Source: Sipunculus nudus (lineage: Eukaryota > Annelida > Sipuncula > Golfingiida > Sipunculidae). From it: DNA of 64,000 bases. Shown here piece after piece: positions 1-12,080 of the stretch (position 1 is the stretch's first letter; every line of letters begins with the position of its first letter). Under the pieces are notes generated by a model that saw only the letters and a program-made list of their open reading frames with translations, searched no databases and was not told the origin of the DNA. Location: contig CM049319.1 in NCBI GenBank assembly GCA_026874595.1, positions 66,147,417 to 66,211,416 on the forward strand, read 5' to 3'. The translations under genes and the position numbers were made by a program.

Positions 1-410
1 GCTAAACAAACGGTTCTAGAAAAATGGCAGATACCATTATATACTAAGGTGGAAACACTACAAGTCATGTATATTTAACATACCTGTCATGTGAATAGGT
101 CCCTTTGAGCAGAAACAAGTTGAATTGAATCTGATTGGCTTATTGCTTATTTATCAATTTTAATTAGGTAAACTTTATATTTCTTTAAAAAATCTTCCAC
201 GAGGGAGATATGAATATGAACGATAATATGCCTTAAATTAACCTTATATAATGCATAATTGGCAATTTTAGGCCAAAAAAATAATCGTATTATGTAATGT
301 GAGCGATTTATCGCCATGTTTTATACTTTGTGAGGCAAGGCAGATATGCGTTATTATGCACTCATGCAGAGATTTTTATATAACCAAGAGCAGTAAGGGA
401 GAAAGATATG

Positions 411-441
<31 letters not shown>

Positions 442-1284
442 TATGTCTGTGCTTATTTATTATAGAATTAGAGCCTATTTACATCATAATAATTATAATT
501 CTCCCGCTACCTCTATCATTTGAACAAATATTCAAATTGGTCCTCTAATATCTCGTTAAGTGAACATTTCTGCACCAAATTTTTTGCATAAATGTAAGAA
601 CGGGAAAGCATTTCCATCGTGAAGTAACATGAACAAAGTAATCTACAAACACTGAAACAAAGTCGAGATCGGACCGTTTTTTTTATTCGACACAACCAGT
701 TTGTTAGAAATAGCACTTCATAATGGGCCTGGGGGTATGAGCCGCTTGGTAATGGGGTTGCATTACGGCTCCTTTCAGACTGTTATCGATTTATTATCTG
801 TTATTTTTCCGGGTTTTGTTCTCTTATTATCAGCGGCTTCTGTACCGGGGCTGAACATTAAAGTGTTCAGTCCTGAGCGTATATATCTAAAAAGGTCTAT
901 TTTGATGAAAAGGCCATATTGGTTTTAAAATGATTTCAGCTTATGAAGTTATGGTTAACGTTTGACCTTACTGTACTTAATCGATTAACACATTTATAAA
1001 TTAGAAAGCACTTATCAAATTAGAGCGCATACCTCCGCCTGTGTCTACAATATAAAAGATATAACCAATTGTTTTTTTAACTGATGGCACAACACGTAAA
1101 CGTTAATTGAAGTTCATTGAAAACTGTCGGCGATATTGATAACCAACACAAATGAAACCAGTGTGGACTCCATAGAGTCCACTTGCCAGATGAAGGTTCT
1201 TTATGACGTTATCGTTGCAAAATGTATGCTGCAATTTACTTCCGTCATGACGGCGTCCACCATGACGATGTCACAGTTTCACTC
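1..1284. other. AT-rich stretch with no recognised gene
   Basis: No coding or RNA gene is recognised. A poly-T run passes directly into a poly-G run at about 411-436. A perfect inverted repeat GTGGACTC-CATA-GAGTCCAC lies at 1163-1182. Short open frames here have no protein-like composition. Confidence 0.5.
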
Positions 1285-2909
1285 ACGGGCACCGACTCGG
1301 AAGATTTGAATACCTTGTTGTCGACCAAGTTTCTGATAAAACTCTTGGAGCATTTTTTTTTCTGTGAGACTCTATGTTGAAGATTGGACCTTGGACCAAG
1401 AAAGATGTAATTAAAGATACATTTTTTTGTAAATGTTTGAACATAAAAAACGGCAGGTTCAAGGTAAATGGTCCAAATTCCAAACTGATATTTCAAATTA
1501 ACCCATGCAGCATCTTTTATTTCGCCTTTGGCCCATCATTTCACAACATTCTGTCAAAATGAAATGAGAAATTGTGGGTGTATTTACGTCGTCACACACA
1601 CGAACAATCACATACCCTAAACGAATTGACGTAATAAATCGGGGGAACCTTCGTTGGTGGAGGTTAAGTTGATGTAAGCTCACAGGCACCCACTAAATCT
1701 GAGCTAGCGAATCTTAACCTCCGGCATATCAATGAAACAGCGAGCAAACCTGATCTATAACCGCAGTGGAGGACGGTAGGACAAGATACCTGCTTATGCC
1801 TCGTTTATCACCCCCTCGTCTCGTTTTCAATAACGAATGGTCGGAGAAGAACAGCGTCGAAGAGGATGATGGGAAGGTCATGGATGATGTATAATGACAA
1901 ACAATGTCAACAGAGCAATATGTCCAGGAAATGTAGTGGCCGTCGACCGATACCACTGGAGTTGCAATTGATAAATTTGTAATTTCTATAGTTAACAAAT
2001 TTACTAGCCGGCCTACAACTTATCCATTTTTCATTGCCGGCCGTTTTACATTTTACAAGTCCTGAAATCCGATATGTGCATGCCGTCGCATCTACCAATT
2101 TTCCATGCAGATGACCAGATTTTCCGGTTAATTTTGTCATCTCAAATATGCTTAAGGTTTGTTAATTATTTGCGTCATGCATGATAAAGGAAGAAAAGTT
2201 AGTTTGTAAATCAGCCGATTTATTTGGGTCCGTCAACATGCCGGCCTCCAATCTACCGATTTTTTATTGTCGGCCGTTTTTTTTTAACCGGCCGAATAAA
2301 TCTATAAGTCTCTCCCGCCGGTGAGTGCTGGCACACCTACCGATGTTTGCTGCAGATCATCAAATTTCTCCGGTTATTTTGGTCACTTCTAATTTCGTCT
2401 CCAGGATTATTTTTGGGGTCAGAAATGATAAAAAGGAGAAATGTCAGGATTCTAAATCAGGTTCCGTCATCACGTCTACCGAATGATTCGACCAGATAAA
2501 TATCGGCTGGAAAATCCTGGACATGGTCAAGGATTTTTGCAGCCGATTTTCCCTGCCGTTTTTTAAAAAAAAGGCCGAGAGCACCTTAAAGGCTACTGAT
2601 AAGAAAACGCGCTGGGGAGTTAACCTATCCCCACATGAACAGCGTTTACACAAGAAATTTATATTAACTTAGTGGTATACACCTACATCCTTTCACGCCC
2701 CAGTCCTATACACAAGATTGACTGTAAATGAGACCGTTTTGCACTGTGACAACTAGAGAGTCGCTGGGTTAGCAGTTTTTCCACAGGCAGTTCAACCTAA
2801 CGATTTACACTTTATTAATTCGGCACACCCATTAAAACATGTTTTATCCAGAGTATCTTCTTTTTTTTTTTTTTTTTTTTACAAATTTTGAGAAAGTAAT
2901 ATTCATTAT
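1285..2909 (+). repeat. Block A, copy 1 of a 1.6-kb duplicated segment
   Basis: Aligns throughout with 10238-11858 (offset about 8953 bp) with scattered substitutions and small indels, roughly 95% by eye. No coding capacity is recognised; open frames recur in both copies only because the sequences are related. Inside is an imperfect tandem repeat starting at 2007 and 2240. The block ends beside a miniature LTR element in both copies, so A is the left flank of a larger composite unit. Family unknown. Confidence 0.8.
2007..2470. repeat. Imperfect 233-bp tandem repeat with GCCGGCC/GGCCGG motifs
   Basis: Two diverged monomers begin with GCCGGCC at 2007 and 2240. Each continues through a TTGNCGGCCGTTTT-type segment, a CATCTACC/CACCTACC segment and a TCCGGTTA segment to a run resembling CATGATAAAGG/AAATGATAAAAAGG. 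The same arrangement is present in the second copy near 10960-11420. Confidence 0.6.
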
Positions 2910-2911
2910 TC

Positions 2912-3060
2912 AGATGGTTAACTTTGTAGCCCATGGAATAAGCTCACCAAAAAGTGACTCCTGGGATAATTAGTCGTGTTCTGATAGCAGAACGCTCTTT
3001 AGAAGGGGTGTATTACGGGGTGACATAAAAACGGTTTGTGAAGCTTGCTTTGCTATAGCC
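2912..3060 (+). mobile_element. Miniature LTR (TRIM-type) element, internal domain plus start of 3' LTR
   Basis: Matches 12066-12215 of the complete element. The internal domain with both small hairpins is present (GTTCTG-ATAG-CAGAAC is perfect), followed by a purine-rich AGAAGGGG tract and an LTR start mutated to TATTACGG. The 5' LTR and primer-binding site are missing, so block A joins the internal domain directly. LTR similarity stops near 3057. Confidence 0.75.
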
Positions 3061-3346
3061 ATGACAACATGACACTCAGGCCTTCTGAAATAAACTGATA
3101 GGGCCTGGAGTCATGATGGCAGTCACAACAGAACGCCCATTCTAAGGGTCGGATCAAAATATTTCCTGTCTGGTATTATTTGGCATCACAGGCTTATAAA
3201 GTCGTATTATATGTGCTGAACATCGTAGAAAAAATGTTGTTACACAAAAATAATTACATTTATTACCTTCTTTCATCACTGTGGCACCGATTCACGTAAA
3301 GCGGTACTTCTCATTCAAAAGTGAAGGTGTCATGGCGCAGTCGTAT

Positions 3347-3617
3347 ATGTAAACTTGGAAGTCGGAAGCCGGACGCCGGAAACCAAGGAATCGTTTTATA
3401 AATAATGCAGTTTAAAGCATATACAAAATGCTAACGCTTCAATACCGTTTTGTTTTTTCCACCGATAGAATAAGATCTTTATTATCATTCTGTGAAGAAT
3501 AATAGTTATCCATTCTTTAATCTGAACGTTATGGACGATTTTTTGCTCGGAAACAATCTCGGAAGTCAGTCAGAAGTGCTGGGATGTTATCCAATGTGTA
3601 AAACTCGGAAGTCACAG
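3347..3617 (+). repeat. Dispersed repeat, forward member of an inverted pair
   Basis: Reads from ATGTAAACTTGGAAGTCGGAAG to GTAAAACTCGGAAGTC. The reverse complement of 6720-6961 aligns along its length, including a shared GATAGAATAAGATCTT core and TTGCTCGG. A TGTAAAACTCGGAAG-like motif occurs in the same direction at both ends, as expected for a monomer of a former tandem repeat. Confidence 0.6.
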
Positions 3618-3796
3618 AGACGCACTGGTTAACTTGTGGTTAGTTAAGAGCCACAGCCCAAATGCAGTTTCATTATAATTATAGTTGCATGCATATATTA
3701 AAATAGATTATGCATGATATTGCTTTTAATGCGTGAATAACACAAAACATGATACATAATCGGAAAACTATAAGTTCTTAATTTTTTATTTGTAAA

Positions 3797-3798
<2 letters not shown>

Positions 3799-3838
<40 letters not shown>
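3799..3838. repeat. (TA)n microsatellite
   Basis: About 20 uninterrupted TA units. Confidence 0.95.
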
Positions 3839-3841
<3 letters not shown>

Positions 3842-4356
3842 ATGGTATTTTCACGTTATATATTTCACCCTATCTAGGGCTATGTTTTGTGAAAATTATT
3901 TGTATTAACATGGGGATGGTATGGGAAGGGGTTAATTTTTAAAATATGTAATGTAAAGAGGACATTTTGAGGCACCTTAAACGAAAGATTATGAAGGTTT
4001 TCTGTTCCGCAACTGTACTCCTACATGTATTGGAACAATGTATTCAAACTGCAGGTTGTTGGGCTTTAATATTTATATTTCTATAACATTACGGTATAAA
4101 TTGGAAAGTCCAAATATTCAAAAGTTCGTAACATGTTAATGTCAATGATGAAATGCGCGTCTATACATTTATAACTTGCAAAATGTCACTACTAGTATTT
4201 AAATGTAGTACTCGTTGTAAAATAATTGATATGTTAAAGTCTTATGACAATCTTTGCATTTTACCGACTTTTGTGATCTGAGAGCGCACATGCAGACTCG
4301 GACAGCAGAGCACAGTGCGCGAGTCTGAGTATCAGCCGAGGAGCAGTGATATTTTT

Positions 4357-4400
4357 CACGGTCGATCCCACCCCGAGCTTAGCTCTGTGGGGAGACCGTG
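4357..4400. other. Strong imperfect hairpin of 44 bp
   Basis: Nested complementary arms: outer CACGGTC (4357-4363) with GACCGTG (4394-4400), inner CCCAC with GTGGG, and apical GAGC-TTA-GCTC. It is GC-rich in AT-rich surroundings. Function unknown; it matches no RNA family I can name. Confidence 0.45.
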
Positions 4401-6134
4401 TATGACTCACACGGTACTGCGATGGGGGGGGGGGGAGGGGAATGGGGATTCCTCGGTGTTATGCTTGCGCCTTCTATGGATGCACCACTGAATAAATATG
4501 GTATAATAAACCCTAATACGGCATTAAAAAAAACAGTTATAAATTACGATGTCATTCAAAATAAAAACAGTAATATATTTTCCAAACGTTGAACAAATAT
4601 GAAAATTCAATATATCCCAGTAGGTCATCGCTGGAAAAAATATACATGTATCATATACAAAACGAAATGTCCTTCAATATGTTAGAGTTCTACGATATTT
4701 AAACAAAAAGTTAAAATATATCTTAGAAAAGGGATACAACAGTCCAGGTAATATATAACATACTAATACATGTGTGATTATAAAAACTTATCGATTTGTA
4801 TATTTAAGCAAATCATTTTTTTAAAACTAAAATCAATTCTTTTTCAAGTTTTAACTCCTTCTTTCAAACTTTTTCAATCTTGATATTTACATATTAAAAT
4901 TCACTCTTGATGTTTCAACATCACATTTCAACTTCAAATAAATTGATATTTAATAATATTTTAAAGTATATTTGCAACTGATTTCACTCTCATACGTTAT
5001 AATATGTGCATGATAAGGGCATGTAAACAGAATGTGCTCCCTTCAACTTTGGATTACTGTATAAGATTACAAGGATCTCGATAAGAAATTACAATTTTGA
5101 ATGTAAAATCTTTAATAAATAACCATATAGAATCTTTATCGACACGTAAGACATCTGGGGCTTCAAGTAAAAGTCTGTCTAGAGGTGACCTGGTGTCTTA
5201 AAGATGCTACGGGATATAGGCATTTTTATTGAACCTGTTGCTCATCTTTATGATTCATTCCTTGAAATTCCACATAAAAATGATGACACCATGCAATAAT
5301 GGAACCAAACTGGATTGATAAATCAAGTAAGATATTTACCGCTAAGATAAATATTTCAATTAAAAATATTAAATATTCCCATTCTACTTTTGCTGTATAG
5401 TAATTTTTTATCTTAATATAATAATATATGCATCTGAATATTCCGTGTATACTCACTATTTTTATTTGATTGTTATATATTTATGCTCAGAAACAAAATT
5501 AACCGGACTATAATCGGAATTCTCGATACAGAAGTACCGTGCGCTTTCGGACCTCCTTCTCTCCGGACTTAATATAGTTGCTTGTATCAGGTTCTATAAT
5601 TAAACAGAATTTATTATATCTTTAACATTTGCTCTGTAACAATTTATTTTTAAACATTTACTGAACTTTTTTTGGCTATGCAAAATGTTTTGTTTGATGT
5701 TTTTTTATTTTTTAGTTGACGTATTTTACAAATATATATATATATATAAAGTATAAATGTTTGTGTCCTGTGGTTTTGCAAATTTTCAGAACATTAATTT
5801 GATGAATATTGTACCTAACTGCATAAAAAATATCGATTATATATTGAATCGTTCTGCAAAAACAGAAACTATTGTTTTTTATATGATTGTAAAATGTTAC
5901 AATCGGGATCATATCTATTTACACATGTATTGTGTATTTTTTTCTGTCAAGGTATTGTTAATGTTTGTGTTTATTTTTAATTTTGCAGGATACGTCTGAT
6001 GAAATCAGTAGCAAACAAATTTTTGTAAAGCATCATGTATATTATGCTATTTTGGCAAAATTTCAAAACATGAATTGAAACAGGTTCCATTTACAGCAGG
6101 AACATATAGGGGAAAATATCACATTGCAATGTGA

Positions 6135-6136
<2 letters not shown>

Positions 6137-6208
<72 letters not shown>
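6137..6208. repeat. (TA)n microsatellite, about 70 bp
   Basis: Near-perfect TA dinucleotides with one TACATA interruption near the right end. Confidence 0.95.
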
Positions 6209-6719
6209 AATAAAAGTGTGCAACCTGACCATGAAATGTAAAATATAATTTGGCATAAAGAGTATTACATAATAGATAAGAGTTTAAGGGATTCATAATC
6301 ATGATTAAATTTTTTGGTCAATGGAAGAGGAAAAGGTTTTTCAATTGATACATGATAAATAAAATGTTTTGTTCGAAACACCCTCGTTAAAACATTTACT
6401 GGACGTTTGTGGTTCTGTCAAATTATCTGTTTAAGTCTCTATGATATTATCAGGGTAATTTTTAAAATATTATCAAATCTTTATTTTTTTTCATGTTTCC
6501 ACAAACAAAAAAAAACGGTAACAGCGAAAATATTGATGAGTAATTATATAATCTTGTTTTACAAAATGAAATAAAATATCAATATAATATATTATAAAAA
6601 ACAGCATAATTAATGTTACAAAACAAACTGAGTTTATGAAAAATATGTGATATTGAAGAAACTGAAAATGCTTGACACGTTTGCTGACGACATAATGACC
6701 AGTGCATTAGCCATTACTG

Positions 6720-6961
6720 GCTTCCGAGTTTTACACATGTTATTTGGACCATAACCGGGCATTACCGAGCAAGAAATAGTCTATAACTTCGGATGGATAA
6801 CTTTGATTTTTTACATAATGATAGAAAAGATCTTATTCTATCAATAAAAATGAAATGGTACTTTCTATTGATGTAGTAACATTTAATTATGCTTCGAACA
6901 TTGCTTTATTTAAAAAAAATCCTTGCTTCCGACTTCGGACTTCCGAGTTTTACACATAGCC
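6720..6961 (-). repeat. Dispersed repeat, reverse member of an inverted pair
   Basis: Reverse complement aligns with 3347-3617. The shared AAGATCTTATTCTATC core is visible here in reverse. It sits near the right edge of the 4.1-kb segment, as its partner sits near the left edge. Confidence 0.6.
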
Positions 6962-7139
6962 GTTTGGAAATCCCCGGAAGTTATGATTCTCCCGCTGACA
7001 GACGTGGAGACGAGTTTTTCGAGTAAAACCAGCCTCGGTATTAAAAACTGCTGCACGAATACACGTAAGTAAACCGTGGATGTAATAATTATTATTTTCC
7101 CCAACAGAATAACGTTACTTTTTGTCTTAACTCAGGAAA

Positions 7140-7298
7140 ATGGCAGTTCGAGAAGTAGATGAAAATGAAAAAGTAGTGTCAGAAATGGCGTGCACATCTG
7201 CACATACTAGAATTGATGCGAACCCAATAGCTTGTACTGTCACCCCATCGTCTCCAGTTCATCTAAAATCGACGTTTGGGGTGACAAGCTGTCGCTAG
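7140..7298 (+). CDS. Possible short exon or relic, 52 codons
   Basis: An ATG in good Kozak context (A at -3, G at +4) follows a pyrimidine tract ending in CTCAG, which would also serve as a splice acceptor. The frame encodes about 45 charged and polar residues (start MAVREVDENEKVV) before running into miniature-LTR sequence and stopping at 7298. The composition is more protein-like than that of most frames in the window. No family was recognised. It could be a first coding exon truncated by the LTR, or chance. Confidence 0.22.
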   Translation: MAVREVDENEKVVSEMACTSAHTRIDANPIACTVTPSSPVHLKSTFGVTSCR

Positions 7299-7408
7299 CT
7301 TTGCTAGCGAAGCGGTTGGTAGGCCGGACTTGTGCGCCACCGACATTGGTTCGAAAACCGGATCGGCCCAGTGTTTTCTTCTGAGCAATTTGTCTTCGTA
7401 ACAACATA
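7277..7408 (+). mobile_element. Partial LTR of the miniature (TRIM-type) family
   Basis: Aligns with the 12161-12316 LTR from GGGGTGACA to the terminal CGTAACA but lacks two short segments. The A box TAGCGAAGCGG is intact; the B box is damaged (GGTTCGAAAAC). The DNA after it (ACATATATATCTC) is the same flank that follows the complete element at 12317. Confidence 0.75.
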
Positions 7409-8460
7409 TATATCTCTTTATTATAGTAAATATGAGACTCATTATAGAAAATTCAAATTAACCTCGTCTAGAACATTATATTATCAAAAAAACGTGATTG
7501 AAGACAAGGCCATTATCTTATTTAAATTTATGAATAAAATAATTTCCCTCTATCTTTTGCAGAGTTTTGCGTAACCTGCTTAACCATAACCAAAACCAAA
7601 AGTAGAGAAGTTGGATTATCAGTGGAACTCCTCCCCTTATTTATTCCAATCAGCAAACCACTTCTAGTTGCACTGGTAGTCCTGCAAGCGTGAACGGAAG
7701 AGGTGCGTCTACTCGTGTAAAGATGATTAAAGTCTACATGCGCGTATGAAACCCTATATTCAGCCACAAAAGAAGACAATTATTCTCCGTTTGATGGGCG
7801 CAGACTGACCTACGTATACTTCTTTAATAACTCTTTGGTTCTGCCGATTCAAAGTCCCTCCAGATATCCTATAACCCAGCGAAGACTTAATCGAAGGCAG
7901 TTACCTGCGGGCTAATGAGTCATATTAAACTCTTTGCCTGGTAGATTAAAGATTTAAAACGGCTTTGGTGATAAGGCATCCCGGAGGGCCACAAATTTAA
8001 TATTACCCTAAGCTTTGCAATTGGATCAGATGTTCATTTTATATCAGGGTATTGAAATGCATGATTGTGTTTGTGTCTATATTTGTACGTCCCTATGAAG
8101 CTTACGTACAGCCTTATATCTATAAAATGATTCACGGTGCTCCACTCGACTGTTGTCACGCACTCCTCTGCAGTCGGGCCTCTTCAGCTCTCGGACAGAC
8201 GCTGCTAAAAGTGTCATTTGGGGGGGGGGATTATTTCCTGCACGTTCATCTAAACCCTGTGAAATTTTACATGATTTTGAGGATGGGCTATTACAGCGCC
8301 ATCTACTAGATCTAAGTGAACTACACAAGAACGGATGGCGTTTAACACCTTTTCTTGAATACCTCGTGATAAGGAGTATCACGCCGGTAAATGTGGTAAT
8401 TAGAATTAATTCATGTCGGGTTTGTTTTTTACAAGTGGTCTGTCAATTAATCTATTACTA
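7409..8460 (+). repeat. Block B, copy 1 of a 1.05-kb duplicated segment
   Basis: Aligns with 12317-13365 (offset 4907-4920 bp), including a poly-G run near 8220 that is reduced in the other copy. Both carry the segment CACGGTGCTCCACTCGAC and a GCGCCATCTACTA motif. Short open frames on both strands differ between copies, arguing against conserved coding. Confidence 0.8.
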
Positions 8461-9099
8461 GCTGCTCCCGTGGAAAACGGCTCTATCTGATGCATATTTT
8501 TGTAATGAGCTGATAGGAACCAAACGACGCATATTTTAATCCTAAGGTTTTTGCAGGAACTTTTGTCATGTGTTTCATTTAAATGATATAAAGATTACTT
8601 CTACTAGAATTTTCAAAGAACAACCTTCCCCAAAATATCAACATAGAAAGAAAAAAATTATTCTATTCCAGAAATCACACTAAAATAATATTTTTTTCCC
8701 TGATAAACAACATAGGTCCGACAGCTTCATTGCTTGGAAAATATCGTAGATATAACGACTGTATAAAGAAGCATTCTACAGTGAAATTATATGACAGATG
8801 CTTTGTATTATTTGAAGCTCAGGCGACATCGTAATACACGATGTTTATAAAATGTAGTCGGATGAGGGTTAGTCTAAGGCATGTTTGCAGACACATATGC
8901 GTTATTTGTATACACATACATATGTCGTTGAAGTCTCTTTTACGCGAAAAGTATAGCCGCAAATGTGAAAAAAATATAAAGTCCAACCGCGTTAACTTTT
9001 TGGTTTAAGTACTGTAAATTGTGATGGAATAAGCAGGCCTGATGCAAAATTGACAACTCTCTCAGACAAAAAGAAAGCAGTTTGATATATTTCAAAGCA
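8461..9099. other. No recognised feature
   Basis: AT-rich DNA with no gene, repeat structure or RNA signature that I can support. Confidence 0.5.
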
Positions 9100-10195
9100 A
9101 AATGTAATATACCTATTTTGCTGAAAATTTGTAGAAGGTGAGAGTTAAACTGCATCCGTAATCTATTCCATATTTGGAGGTAATCGAAATCACCATAATA
9201 TATTTTGTTCCCTCAGTGCCATAATCACAATTCCACAAAGGATTAAATATAAGTGGCTATTCCTTTGTCCCCGAGTAGAAGCCGCCCATTCGTATGCAGT
9301 TGTTCTGCCACTCGCCTGGTGAACCCGTGTTTCTGAACCGTGACAATGTTTTACATGAAACGTGCACGTATGAACGAACGACTGATTAGTAGATCGTGGC
9401 GGGGGTTTCAAAGTCTAAAAGAGATTGGGGACCTGTAGAAGTGTGTGCAATCCCCCCCCCGAAGGGCTTTCTTTTGAAAAAAAAAACTTTTTTTCAAACT
9501 AATAATAAATCGGCCGAACTATTAAAACCATGGTTATCATGGAAAGATACTTCTGAATGTATAAAAATCAATATACCTGTAAACCTATAAAGCGGTGATC
9601 GTGTAAAGGGTCGCTAATGCTCCCTTTAAATATATTCATGTGTTTTGCTGAACATTTGTAGAGGGTTAGGGTAAAGACATATCAATAGTCCATTTCATTT
9701 TGGGAGTAATAAGAATTACCACAATATATATTTTCTTATGAACCATTATAACAAAGGACCATTCCTTTGTCCCCGTGTTGAAGCCACCCATTAGTATTTA
9801 TTTATTCAGCTATTCGCAAGTGATCTCGTGTTACTGAAGTATGACAGTGTTCACACATGAAACGCATACACGTGAATATATGTCTGATATTAAAGGAGAT
9901 TCTGGTGGAGGTATGTACGCCCGGAGTACAGATTCTAGTTTGTTATCTATTTAAAGATGTACAGGTGATATTTTTTTTATGTTTCACCGTCCCTACAGAC
10001 AACGGATCTTAATAAATATATGTGACCCCCCACTCCAACCCAACCTGAATTATCATTAAGTTGTGGGGCTTCTTTTTGAAAAAAAACATTCATAAACACA
10101 TTACTTGGCCGAATTTTTGAAACCATGGTTATCATGGAGTGATATTTTTGAATGTATAAAAATCAACATACTTGTAACCCATAAAAAAAATTGTC
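9100..10195 (+). repeat. Degenerate tandem pair of about 0.55-kb units
   Basis: Two diverged units (about 9100-9600 and 9640-10195) share in order: a segment with TAAT...ACCA(T/C)AATATAT, an ATTCCTTTGTCCCCG segment, a TGACAGTGTT/TGACAATGTT segment followed by CATGAAACG, a poly-C stretch, a run of A after CTTTTTGAAA, and AAACCATGGTTATCATGGA followed by GAATGTATAAAAATCAA. A short piece of the same family (GTGACAGTGTTTATACATGAA) lies near 32932. No coding evidence. Confidence 0.6.
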
Positions 10196-10237
10196 AAACG
10201 GTAGTCATATCACTTGAATCAGTGCCCAGTGTTGACC

Positions 10238-11858
10238 ACGGGCACCGACTCGGAAGATTTGAATACCTTGTTGTCGACCAAGTTTCTAATAAAACTCTTG
10301 GAGCATTTTTTTTTCTGTGAGACTCTATGTTGAAGATTGGACCCTGGACCAAGAAAGATGTAATTAAAGATACATTTTTTGTAAATGTTTGAACATAAAA
10401 AACGGCAGGTTCAAGGTAAATGGTCCAAATTCCAAACTGATATTTCAAATTAACCCATCCAGCATCTTTTATTTCGCCTTTTGCCCATCATTTCACAACA
10501 TTCTGTCAAAATGAAATGAGAAATTGTGGGTGTATTTACGTCGTCACACACACGAACAATCACATACCCAAAACAAATTGACGTAATAAATAGGGGGAAC
10601 CTTCGTTGGTGGAGGTAAAGTTGATGTAAGCCCACAGGCACCCACTAAATCTGAGCTAGCGAATCTTAACCTCCGGCATATCAATGAAACAGCGAGCAAA
10701 CCTGATCTTTAACCGTAGTGGAGGACGGTAGGACAAGATACCTGCTTATGCCTCGTTTATCACCCCCTCGACTCGTTTTCAATAACGAATGGTCGGAGAA
10801 GAACAGCGTCGAAGAGGATGATGGGAAGGTCGTGGATGATGTATAATAACAAACAATGTCAACAGAGCCATATGTTCAGGAAATTTAGTGGCCGTCGCCC
10901 GATACCACTGGAGTTGCTATTGATAAATTTGTAATTTTCACAATTAACAAATTTACTAGCCGGCCTCCAATTTATCGATTTTTCATTGCCGGCCGTTTTA
11001 CATTTTACAAGTCCTGAAATCCGATATGTGCATGCCGTCGCATCTACCAATTTTCCATGCAGATGACCAGATTTTTCCGGTTAATTTTGTCATCTCAAAT
11101 ATGCTTAAGTTTTGTTAATTATTTGCGTCATGCATGATAAAGGAAAAAAAATAGTTTGTAAATCAGCCGATTTATTTGGGTCCGTCAACATGTCGGCCTC
11201 CAATCTACCGATTTTTTATTGTCGGCCGTTTTTTTTTTTAACCGGCCGAATAAATCTACAAGTCTCTCCCGCCGGTGAGTGCTGGCACACCTACCGATGT
11301 TTGCTGCAGATCATCAAATTTCTCCGTTTATTTTGGTCACTTCTAATTCCGTCTCCAGGATTATTTTTGGGGTCAGAAATGATAAAAAGGAGGAATGTTA
11401 GGATTCTAAATCAGGTTCCGTCATCACGTCTACCGAATGATATGACCGGATAAATATCGGCTGGAAAATCCTTGACATGGTCAAGGATTTTTGCAGCCGA
11501 TTTACCCTGCCGTTTTTTTTTTAAAAAAGGCCGAGAGCAACTTAAAGGCTACTGATAAAAAAAACGCGCTGGGGAGTTAACCTATCCCCACATGAACAGC
11601 GTTTACACAAGAAATTTATATTAACTTAGTGGTATACACCTATTCCTTTCACGCCCCAGTCCTATACACAAGATTGACTGTTAATGAGACCGTTTTGCAC
11701 TGTGACAGCTAGAGAGTCGCTGGGTTAGCAGTTTTTCCACAGGCAGTTCAACCTAACGATTTACACTCGATTAATTCGGTAGACCCATTAAAACATGTTT
11801 TATCCAGAGTACCTTTGACCAATTTTTTTACAAATTTTGAGAAAGTGATATTCATTAA
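10238..11858 (+). repeat. Block A, copy 2
   Basis: Partner of 1285-2909. In this copy the 3' side continues about 30 bp before a complete miniature LTR element, so A - element - B is contiguous here (10238-13365). This is the better template for the composite unit. Confidence 0.8.
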
Positions 11859-11889
11859 GTTTAGCTTTCCTAAGTAAAAAAACACACAT

Positions 11890-12042
11890 TGTTACGGGGT
11901 GACATAAAAGCGGACCGAACTGTCTCGCTAGTGAAGGTTGCTTTGCTAGCGAAGCGGTTGGTAGGCCGGACTTGTGCGCCACCGACATGGGTTCGAATCC
12001 GGTATCGGCTCAATGTTTTCCCTGAGCAAATTCTTCGTAACA
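11890..12042 (+). repeat. 5' LTR of the miniature element
   Basis: TGTTACGG...CGTAACA, 153 bp. It differs from the 3' LTR at several positions, so the insertion is not very recent. Confidence 0.85.
11946..12000 (+). promoter_or_regulatory. tRNA-like internal pol III promoter (A and B boxes) inside the 5' LTR
   Basis: A box TAGCGAAGCGG at 11946-11956 fits TRGCNNAGYNGG. B box GGTTCGAATCC at 11990-12000 is the exact tRNA consensus. The 44-nt separation equals that in ordinary tRNA genes. The 3' LTR has the same pair at 12218-12228 and 12261-12271, with one B-box change (GGATCGAATCC). Known: such boxes bind TFIIIC. Inferred: LTR transcription could use pol III. Confidence 0.75.
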
Positions 12043-12045
12043 AAA

Positions 12046-12058
12046 TGGGGGCTCGTCC
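12046..12058 (+). other. Primer-binding site, tRNA-Pro type
   Basis: TGGGGGCTCGTCC begins three bases after the 5' LTR. It is complementary to the 13 nt at the 3' end of tRNA-Pro and identical to the start of the well-known tRNA-Pro site used by murine leukaemia-type elements. It is conserved at 38411-38422 (TGGGGGCTCACC) and at 24954-24966 on the minus strand. Confidence 0.8.
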
Positions 12059-12080
12059 AACCTGACGGTTAACTTTGTAG

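Larger units (their letters stand above)
3061..7139. other. About 4.1-kb AT-rich segment between the two halves of the disrupted composite repeat
   Basis: Absent from the second copy of the composite (10238-13365). It holds an inverted pair of about 250-bp repeats near its ends (3347-3617 and 6720-6961), (TA)n tracts and a strong imperfect hairpin. No protein domain was recognised. It may be an inserted element or intervening DNA brought in by recombination between LTRs. LTR sequence on the two sides overlaps, so a clean simple insertion is not shown. Confidence 0.45.

Noticed and set aside
9660-9675. Telomere-like AGGGTTAGGGTAA
   Set aside because: Only two units; no array.
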